A stretch of 22,357 bases of DNA, taken from contig CAXNAD020000286.1 of the NCBI GenBank assembly GCA_964200185.2, positions 1 through 22,357 of the forward strand, written 5' to 3'. Within the stretch, counting starts at the first letter, position 1. Every line of letters starts with the position of its first letter. A model generated the notes under the pieces. The model did no database searches. It was not told the origin of the DNA and was given only the letters and a program-made list of their open reading frames with translations. A program made the position numbers and the translations under genes. Positions 10,843 through 19,610 of this stretch are shown one piece after another. The stretch comes from Choristocarpus tenellus KU-1152 (Eukaryota > Phaeophyceae).

Positions 10843-13646
10843 ATGAAGCATGTCATGTCCAACTGGCTCCATGGTGTTTTGACTATCGTCTCCATTAGAC
10901 AGAGCTTTGCCTTCGTTCCGTCCCTTAAGTTAGCACAGTCATCATCCTTAACACCGTCGAGAAAAGGATCATCTTGGGTTGGGTCAGGTCGCGCCGTGAC
11001 ACGGCCGGCACGATCACTTTCAGAGACAGGGAGTCCGTCCATCCTTGATGGTGAGCAAGTCCGACTTTCGTTGCTAGCAAGTCTCAGTTAGGGAAGCTTT
11101 TCCGAGTAGAGCATTCTTTTCATCTATGGTAGAATGTGACTATCATCAACTTGTGGGTGGAACGGATATGCTCCCTTTCGTTTGGCCCAACTTCCTGACC
11201 TTACTGCATTTGATGCAGGCACCGCAACAGCACACGGGGAAGTACAGTTTGTGGCGGAAAACGGAGAGCTGGCAGTGGAAGAGACTGTGCAAATTATCTA
11301 CACCCCTCCTAAAGGAATGTTTGAGGCTGCGGAAACCCTTCTTTATTGTGGAGGTTTCAACGGCTGGGACGGAGAAGAGGAACCAGTCGCCATGCCAATG
11401 TTGCCCACGGACGGAGGGAGGTATAGTGTGAACATCAACATCCCCAACTTTGCCAGGGTGAGACATTATACTTTGATCTGCTGTAACTTAACCTGTCACC
11501 AGTAAAATTTCAACTATCGTTTTGCGTTTGAAAGTGAAGTGCATCCTTGATCCCTTGTTTTCTTATCCCGAAGTCGTCAATTCTTCTCTACAATCGTCGA
11601 TCACATATCTACCATATTCTCTCGTAAATGTCACAGGTCTTGGACTTTACTGTAACAGATGGAGTGCTGTATGACACTGGTCCTGATGGAGCCTTTTTCC
11701 ATGCCCTTGTAACACACGTGAGAGATGAAGACGAAGCAGGCAACGTCATCCTCTACAGACAAGAGCAGGATGGAACGCTGATCAAGACAGGCATGATCCC
11801 CAAGGTTGATCCTAAGGTGAGGGAAGACACAGATGAATTATTTGATGGGAATGAATATGTCAATATGACGCAGGGTGGATGGACATTGTTATTGAGTTGT
11901 TTTAACCTGTATGTATCGCCTGGGATATATTGCCTTCAATTTCGTAGGTGTATTTTGAGGAAGGTAGTAATGTGAGGGAATAGTTGAATAAGGGTGGGTT
12001 AAGAGTGATCTCCTAGCAAAGGTGAGACCATTGGTGAGGTTGTGTTGTGCCACCCTCCTCAAGGTTGCATGTTCATTGTGCTGTTTCATGATTTGGAAGT
12101 GGGCAGCAGGCCTAGGCCTAGCTAACCCTTAAACTCCACTTCTGTGCAGCAACTCCACTGGGCACCATCTGTAGAGACAATTGCCAATTTTTTCTCTAGG
12201 GTCTTTTGCGTGGAGATGGGGTCTAGATTAGGTGAGATTTCATCTCTTGATTAGCTTTTCTCACTTTCATTTTCACTCCTTCACTCACCCGTTCAAATCC
12301 ACACCTTTCCCTGTGTACTTCCTTGTTGGTGGGTGCTGCTGCTGCTGAACAGGAGTTGGAGAGGATGATGGAGGAGGCCACTAAAAATTTGCCGAAGGAG
12401 GAGCTAGAGCCAGTTGTGGATGACACCATCAGAGATGTAAACGAGAATCTCAAGAATGAGATCATCGTTACCATTGATGAACAGGAGGCAGTGCAGAAGA
12501 TGCGTGCAGAGGCCTCTGTCCTGGGGGAACGGTTAGGCCTTGGTAACATGCAGGCAAGTGAGCAATAATATGATACTTGGATTGTTTCCCCATGTGCATG
12601 ATGGCATCAATATCAAGTAGACAAGATGCACCAGCCTCTCAATGGACTTTGCATGAGAGAAAAAATTGGCGTTTTTGTATCGACTTGGGGATGTGTGAGA
12701 TGCAAGGGTTCAGAAGTAGTAAATGATGTGCTAGTTGAGACGTAATGCCTTTTCCCTCCTGGGATATTTTTTTCTCCAGGTGAATGAGGCACGAGATATA
12801 TTCGACATGCATGATAATGAAATTGGTCTTCTCCCCTTTGAGCAGCTGGGTAAGGTGTTGGCGCAGCTGGGCTTTGATGAGGTGCGTTTGTTGCTTACAG
12901 TTAATCCGCTTTGCGGTGGTCTTGTTTTTCCTTCCCACTTCCTCCCCATTCGTTTAGTGCTGATACCTACTCTGAATATGGCTTTAGTTCTCAATTATGC
13001 TGTTATAGTGAGATCCAAGGCGTCAATGGCTGCATGCCCTCCTAATCTTTGATGCCGTTGTCCATGTCCTTGAGCAGTTATGCCCTTGGAGAATGAGCTG
13101 AATTGCTTCCTCTGCACTGAATCCTGGAATACTTGACCCTCAACAACCGGAATGCCTGCCCTCTCACCCCCTCCCCTAGATTGCTATCTGTGAGAAAGTG
13201 TAAGACATTTAGATAGGTCATTTGGTGAGTTGTGAACAAGTAATCAATATTTATAGGCTCACTGTATTTTTTTGTTTTGTTTTTTGTTACACCTGTTTTC
13301 CCACTCTTCTGCTCATGGCATGTGTTTGACTCTTGGGGGTACCTGCATTTCCCACCTTGCGCATATTTCAATTAAAAAAAACACATGACAATTTATGTGC
13401 GAAATCATCCTCCCCCAGCCCCCCCTCCACCCTTTGAGGAATTGATAGTCGTGAGGTGTATCTGATGTGCCCAAATGGGTTTGAAATGTTTGTCGCCACT
13501 ACTGCCCTCTGCTGCATTTGATGAATCACAATGGTGGTGGAGTACAGGTGGATGCTAAGTACCAATCAGAGCTCATTGGTACCCATGTGTTGAAAGAGCG
13601 ACCTGATGCGGAATCAGTGACACTGACAGAGTTCATGCACATGTGA
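10843..13646 (+). CDS. Plastid-targeted CBM25/53-like and EF-hand-like fusion protein
   Basis: Six exons (10843-11050, 11219-11457, 11637-11816, 12353-12553, 12780-12881, 13548-13646) give 342 residues. Residues 1-21 form a modest signal peptide, then FAFVP, an ASAFAP-like site, then a Ser/Arg-rich transit region to about 70: the bipartite presequence of stramenopile secondary plastids. About 90-175 is a carbohydrate-binding module (VQIIYTP, YCGGFNGWDG, RYSVNINIP, LDFTVTDG, YDTGPDGAFFH), closest in pattern to the starch-binding CBM53/CBM25 of starch synthase III. About 209-275 is an acidic helical stretch. The last 65 residues look like an EF-hand pair (EARDIFDMHDNEIG, then VTLTEFMHM) with key Ca2+ ligands missing, recalling EFCAB2/DRC8. 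No catalytic domain is seen, so it is probably a glucan-binding scaffold or regulator. Intron 4 uses a GC donor. The end is uncertain: AT|GTGAGG at 13643 could splice to an exon at 14379 instead of stopping at TGA. Confidence 0.72.
12554..12779 (+). other. GC-AG intron in the CBM/EF-hand gene
   Basis: The donor reads CAG|GCAAGTGAG, a perfect GC-class donor, and the acceptor is a strong pyrimidine tract ending TTTCTCCAG|GTG. The only nearby GT donor (GCAA|GTGAGC) is phase 1 and would run at once into a TGA after the acceptor. The GC donor is phase 0 and joins ...LGLGNMQ to VNEARDIF without a break. Confidence 0.75.
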
Positions 13647-16190
13647 GGATGTGTTTAATTTTGGGGTATGATCTTATTTCTGTGACCGTATTGGAGTAGT
13701 GTTTGCTCTATTTTGGACCTGTGAACTTTGTGTTGTTGAAGTGCATCTGCTGTTTTTGATTGAAGTACGGGCAGGGTATTGAATTAAGACCGAGTGAGAC
13801 TGACAGGGTGTGATGTGTACTGGGTGTGAGGCTGGGAACCTGCGGGTTGGTCCACACTAGCAGTGTGGGTTGCAAATGTGTTGATTCCTGAGTGAAATAA
13901 TTGACAGCAATTGATGAGTTGTCATAGATACACCAAATAGGATAATGTTCCTTTTTTGTTTTTGTTGACAAATTGACACATCTTGACGCGGTCACCAAGT
14001 AGGTATTGAGATCTTTGCTAATTACAAGTGCTGATACAAGCAGAAACCCCACATGAAGTGATCAGAGGAGAATGAGCAAACGTGTGTGTACTAGTATGTA
14101 TTGGTTTCAAATAGTAATAGTGTGCTGTGAAATATATAGTATGTAAGGTTAAGTGTTGGTAGTGAGGTGTGACATGGCTCGGCATATCAAGTTGTGGAGA
14201 AAGGTTCTAGCATTTGCTGAGGAGTCCCCAACCTTTGGATATGAGCCAGTGTTTCACTGTGTGGACAACATATCAACATGCTAGTGAGGCCAAGCTAATA
14301 TATTACTAAGATGTGTTTAAAATAACGGGCCGTTGTTGGTGATTTCCGATTTGTGTGCCCATGTTTAAACTCTTGCAGTATTTTTTATGATATTCCGAAA
14401 GTTGATTCGACTCTTTCCATTATGCAAGATGTGCTTTAGTCTATAGAAGTATCCTGTCCTCTTCAATATGCACACAGTACTTTGCCTAACCTGTGCATCA
14501 TGCATGCTATCCTTGGAATTATATACCGATCTATCCCTCAATGCTAAAGTCGAAGTCGCCACGCCCTACCTTGTATACATTCTCTCTGAAAGGTTTTCTG
14601 CCCTTGACAAGGCAGACGTTGGGATCGACATTTTGTGAGGTGGTCAGCAATAGATCAATACATCTGCGACAACATGACATTGCCTGGAGGATGAAAAATA
14701 ACACATGTCACTCCTAGTGAAGGGACAACACTGAAGAGCACGTAGGTGTTGTGGAAGCATGCATGTATGTACACCATATGCAGGTGTCCCATGTAGGTTG
14801 GGGAAATTTTTGCCCTGAGAGAGAGAGGGACAGTGTATGTGAAAGACAAAAATGGAATTGTGTTGTCCTGGGATGGGGTGACTTGTGGTAGAGAACCTGT
14901 TCAGTGAAGGTGGGGGGATGATCGCAGATTTTTTCTGTTAACGTAGCCATTTCTGTGAGATCATGTGGGGGCGTTGAAATTTATTTAGGAATCAAACGAT
15001 TTTGTTTTTACTGGTCTGTGCAGAATTGTGAATTTTGCCTGTGTGTGTTTTGTTACTTTTTGGGATGTTGAAATATAGGATGTGCTCTGATATCATCTCC
15101 CATTTCATCGAGAGGCTGAAATCACATGGAGACTCCTTTAAAGCCTGGTCGATTGCATCAGAGCATCAACGCTTCTGTGAGAACGAAACTAGTGGAGAAT
15201 TCATCACTGGATTACTGGATCACTCTCTTATGAGTTCCAATTTAAGAAACATGGTGTTGTTCTTGCAGTATCATAAGAAGCCTCTTGTGTTGGCAGTGGG
15301 AATGTGATGGAACGCCTGGCAGACAGAAGTCTATCCTGAGGGTTGGAGGGTAGTGCTTACACATTGACAGACTTGGCAAAGTATCTTATTCGTTAGGTTT
15401 GAATTCACTTGAAGCTCCGTGCATGTGATCTTGATGTCCATGGCGCCCTTGAAGTAGAATGATGCTGGTTACTACATTGAGTATAGAAGATATATAGACA
15501 TGAAAGATCAGATTCTAGAGGTGATGCTGCTGCCTTTCAAGATTTAGGACCTCTCTCCTCCAATTCAGTGTCCACATTTCCACAATTACATTACTCACAC
15601 AAAATTGGGAGGTTCAATTCATACCCCAGAATGCTGAGATCCTCTTCATATCCTCCCCCAATGAGACAGCATTAGCTGGGAGTCATGATCTTCATTGCTA
15701 GCAGCAATAGACCAGTGTATGTAGTAGTATGTTGAAGTGTTAAGTGAGTTGATGACATTTCAGGATATTGACTAAAGGGGGCCCGGCCCCCCTTGTTGAA
15801 AGTAAGGGAGAGCATCGCCATTAATCCTTCCAAGTACATCATTCACACATTTTGTTCTACTCCTTGAAAATAGCTTCGACATTTAAGGAAGCAGAATGAA
15901 ATACAAAGGGGAGAAGAGTTTGTGTACATTTTTGAAGAAAGACTTGAGAATGTAGTAAAATAGGCTGGCAAACTGACATATATTATGGTGTCGGGAAGGC
16001 ACTAAACTTTCTCACACTTCACTTGAGACAATCTGTAGAGAATCTTAAAAAGCTTGGCAATCACCTTTTCCTGTGCTTACTTTGGTGGTTCATATATTTA
16101 CTGAAGAGCTTTGATGATATTTGCATCTGCCTGTATCCCTGCTGAAAATAATCCCCTTAACTCCCTTTTGTTTCTTGATCTCAGTGGATG
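13647..16190. other. Convergent intergenic region, about 2.5 kb, no convincing gene
   Basis: This lies between the stop of the CBM/EF-hand gene and the stop of MTG1 on the other strand, and must hold both 3' UTRs. A possible alternative last exon of the CBM gene sits at 14379-14438. The open frame 15035-15307 (plus) has no in-frame ATG before its middle and no domain. A GC-rich near-palindrome lies at 15775-15794. Nothing else is supportable. Confidence 0.5.
15775..15794. repeat. GC-rich near-perfect inverted repeat
   Basis: AAGGGGG at 15775-15781 pairs with CCCCCTT at 15788-15794 around a CCCGGC core, giving a compact hairpin in otherwise AT-leaning spacer. There is no following T run that would suggest a bacterial-type terminator, and the host is a eukaryote. 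The function is unknown. Confidence 0.7.
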
Positions 16191-18946
16191 CTATTTTCTA
16201 TCAGACTGGATCACCTCATCGGTGTAAATATCGTCAATAGTCAGCCTTCCAAACCTTCCCTCTTGAAAGGCTTGCAGTAGATACCTGGGCAGGTCATGGT
16301 GTTGTCTTTGTTAACAGAAGCCCAGAGTAGTTGAACATCTGGGACATTCTACTTTTTTTTTCGAGAATTTGTCACGTAGTAGTTATCTACAAAAGATTAG
16401 TAACATGACCTTTCATCTCAATTTCTGACCTCCCTCATATCCACATGCATCTGGAATTTTCAGATATGTTTTATTCCACACACACAAGTGCAAGCACGTC
16501 TGAAATCTGCACAGGTGTCCTCGCCCCTCACACTTTCCTCCACAACTACTAGTACTCAACAGTAGCTTGGAGTATCTCTTGTGACGTGTGCAATTCCTAA
16601 ACTTGACCTCCATACTGCAGAGGTAATCACCTTCCTGCTGTAGGGACAACCACCCAGCAAATCACAGACGAAAGATAGGTGATCTACCTGCGCACCCCAC
16701 ACATTCGCACCTGCAGCAGATCAACCTTGCTTCAGTCTCCGTCTTCCCCAATGCCCCACTCTGCCGCTCCACTGCATATATAAGTTCCTCTGGATCTGTG
16801 CACCCCCCAGACTTGAGCCCGAGTTCCTCCGCATACTTTCTTTGTAGTCCATGTCTATTGAGGTGCTGGAGCATAACGTTCACAATCTCTCCCTGATCTA
16901 CCACCCCATCTGGAACTGCTCTTGTCAGGGCCAGACGGAGCCCAACACTTGGCGAGCTCACCCGGGGCACCATGACCCCCGGAGTGTCCACAACGTAAAG
17001 TAATGGCTTCTTCGCAACGCAGAAGAGGGTATGGTTTCTGGTGACGCCTGGATTTGCACCTACACGAGCCACCTGTGAATGGATTTTCAAGTTCTGTGAG
17101 CAAGGTGTAGCACAGCAGTGAAAATGTCCTCACGATGCTTTCTTAGCATGAGAGCCTGACAATACAAGCAGGGAGTCTTCACTGAGGAAGTTCTTGTAAG
17201 TAGGGGGCAAAAGTCGTGGTATATATTCCTCTTCCTAAAAAAAAAACTTGTCAAAAAAAAATGTGTTGGAAACTCTAAAAATATACAGGGTGAACGCTGG
17301 GAGGTTCAATCTAGGGGGGGGTGGGGTACTCGGCTGGTGTCAACCTATCCCGAGAGACCCTCCCTGCACAGTATTGATGTCAGAGTGTCACAACCTACAC
17401 TAATATTGTAGCATTTTGGTAAGATACACAAAGCAAAGAAGTTGCAGATAACTATCACACACAATTCATAAGCACAGCTTACAGTGGGTGCCAGTCTTGG
17501 GTCTCTTCCAGCAGTCAAAATGCGAGGATCTACTCAGGTGTAAGTTAAATCTTTCACTCTAGTGCACATGCCTGCTTCTTGCTTCCCCTGAGTGCCACCC
17601 CCCCTGCGCTGGCTCGAAGAAGGTTGATAATGCTTGATTTTCCGACGTTGGGCATTCCAACCACCATGCCCACCACACCTACGGTTTTGAATTCTCCACG
17701 CTTGGCACCGGTTGACCTTGCCCACGCCATGAGGCTCTTCACATTACCTTTCCCACTGCTGGTGGTGAATACTGCATCCTTGCCCTTCGAAGGTGGAACA
17801 GTGTGGATACATGTTGTCATTTTGTACTCTTAATTTCATGCGAAAGATCTTGACATACTCATTCAGCGTTTAGAGATTCAGGACTAAAAAATGTAACAGG
17901 TCAATGTAAAAGGAAAATGAAGACCTCTGTTCCAGGATTAGCCATTGGAATTGTCTAGGCCTTCTAATCCCCACCTAGCAAAAAATTCATTGAGTGGGCA
18001 TGCACAGACTGGTGTTGGTGTCAGCTTTCTAGTTCTAGAATGAGAAACCCTCCAAGAAAATGTTGTGACGATGAGGGAAAGAAACAAAAAACTCCTTACC
18101 TCATCCCTGAGACGTTCCACGACACGCCTCTCCATGTTAGAATTGGCCAGGTCAGCCTGAGACACAAAGCAGGTTCACATTTATACTTAGGACACAGGAC
18201 ATGGAGAGATGTGTAGACGGTTTTGTGGCACACGAACGATTTCCTCCAACGTGCTGAAACCCGCCACAGAAAAATAGTCTTACAAAATCGATACCGATAA
18301 AGACTTCAAGGTTTAGCTACTCTGGATCATGGAAGGTAAAGTAAGGGCAAGGAAACACAAAGAGCTGTCATAATGTAAGATTAGCCAGGCGCTCACATCT
18401 TAATCGGATGGTATTGCATGGCATTATAATACTTCATGGTGAGTTGACTCTCCTTCCTTGAGAAAAGCTTCAAATGCATTCATTCCGTACCTTGTTTAGA
18501 ACCACCAATCGCGCCTTGCTTGTACCCACCAACCTGTCTAGCTCAGGGTTTGCGGATGAAAAGGGTATTCGGGCATCTCTAACCTCAAAGACCATGTCAA
18601 CCTGCGGAAGGGGGGGGCACAGTGTGTTGGCAAAAAGGTAGAATTCCTGCAACATCGAAAATGTTGTTATTAGGGTAGTTGCCAAACTGCTGTTTTGTAA
18701 CAGTACCTGCTTCAAACGCTCCTGGATAATTTTGGTGGCCTTTGCCATATGCCCTGGAAACCAGTTTATTCGAGGTGAATTGGAGGACTCCTCCCATCTC
18801 TCACAGACATTGAGATTGATGGGATCAACATTGGTTGAGTTTGACATGCGGCGACCAATAAAAGGCATGAAGCAGTTTTCCATTCTCGGTTGCCTGCCAC
18901 TACAGATTCGACACATGAAAGTCCATCCTGGTGATGCAACTTCCAT
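16191..18946 (-). CDS. MTG1: MTG1, mitochondrial ribosome-associated circularly permuted GTPase
   Basis: Six exons on the minus strand (18946-18707, 18601-18491, 18156-18100, 17826-17572, 17072-16711, 16284-16191) join in phase to 372 residues; human MTG1 has about 334. The YlqF/RbgA signature is clear: NWFPGHMAKA at 61-70, then DMVFEVRDARIPFSSANP. The GTPase motifs are in permuted order: G4 VLNKADL at 114-120, split by an intron; G1 GMPNVGKSS at 193-201; G2 PGVT at 229-232; G3 DTPG at 250-253. The C-terminus RYLLQAFQEGRFGRLTIDD matches the family's closing helix. By family knowledge it binds the large mitoribosomal subunit late in assembly and hydrolyses GTP. The ATG at 18946 is the first in frame; the N-terminus, with Arg and Cys and few acidic residues at first, could be a mitochondrial presequence. 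Intron 1 is short and stop-free, and intron 4 probably has a GC donor. The last acceptor could lie 21 nt upstream in the same phase. Confidence 0.88.
17073..17571 (-). other. Probable GC-AG intron in MTG1
   Basis: The donor on the minus strand reads AAGCAG|GCATGT and the acceptor TTCACAG|GTG, both phase 0. The joined protein reads LRGSKKQVARVGANPG, which matches the basic stretch before the G2 loop in the family (human LRKGKATRVGGEPG). A GT donor 33 nt upstream (GGG|GTGGCA) is also phase 0 but would remove that basic stretch. The GC choice therefore rests on family similarity. Confidence 0.55.
18602..18706 (-). other. Short stop-free intron (105 nt, multiple of three) in MTG1
   Basis: The donor CAG|GTACTG and acceptor CCGCAG|GTT are both phase 0. 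Removing it joins ERLKQ to VDMVFEVRD as in all family members. The intron has no in-frame stop, so retention would insert 35 residues between the PGHM helix and the first strand. Confidence 0.75.
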
Positions 18947-19610
18947 GATGAAGGCCGAGGTTCTTTCATCGTTCAAAATACTAACCCAACCTTACTACCT
19001 ACCACTACTACTATTGTTGTTCCCTCCATTGCTTACCACTTTCGTATCATACGACTCCGTAGAATATATTTCTGGTACTCTTTGTTGAATATTGAAGTAG
19101 TAGTTGTGAGGAGAAGGGATATGCGATGAAATAAACAGTTAATTGATACAAGGATTTGATATAGTAAACATTAACTATTCCAATATATGTAATGTCAGTT
19201 GGGAAAAGGTGAATATAAGAAACTACATATTTCTATTGTTGTATTATCGAACATACAAATACGAATATATTATTATTATTAGTTAATATATATTGGGATT
19301 GGGAAAGGTGGATATTGGTTGAAGAAAGGTTTAACTAATCTAACCTATCCGATGGCCATGATTCGATAGAGCATTTCAAAGTAATTTTATCTAGATATAA
19401 ATATGTTATTAGTAATGAGATGGAGTTAATTTACTGTTAATACAATTCATTCGCCAATCGTCATTCCCAAATTGTGTTGATGGGGGATGGGGAGAAAACC
19501 AAGAATCAGGTGAGGGCAAACCTTTTTTGAGAAGACCTTCAATCTCTCTCCATCTCCAGTACGGAAAAAACAAATTAGGAAGAGGATAAAACTCTGTGTG
19601 CGTCTGTTGG
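18947..19610. promoter_or_regulatory. AT-rich divergent spacer between MTG1 and the EsV-1-7 gene
   Basis: These 664 bp separate two outward-facing starts. The part from about 19080 to 19460 is clearly richer in A and T than its surroundings and holds an ATT-type microsatellite (19268-19280). A motif close to TTGGGAAAAGGTGAATAT occurs at 19199-19216 and, slightly changed, at 19299-19315, 100 nt apart. It is probably a shared promoter region. No named element is recognised. Confidence 0.5.

Noticed and set aside
10758-11042. 94-codon minus-strand ORF with an ATG and hydrophilic composition
   Set aside because: It is antisense to exon 1 of the CBM gene, whose presequence, phase-1 donor and matching acceptor are well supported on the plus strand.
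11817-11975. Open continuation of CBM exon 3 past its donor
   Set aside because: CTAAG|GTGAGG is a strong donor in phase with the next exon. The read-through peptide loses coding character and stops at 11975.
15035-15307. Plus-strand open frame of 90 codons, tested as a further exon of the CBM gene
   Set aside because: The nearby acceptor (TCTGTGCAG at about 15023) does not lead into this frame without a stop, and the peptide has no recognisable domain.
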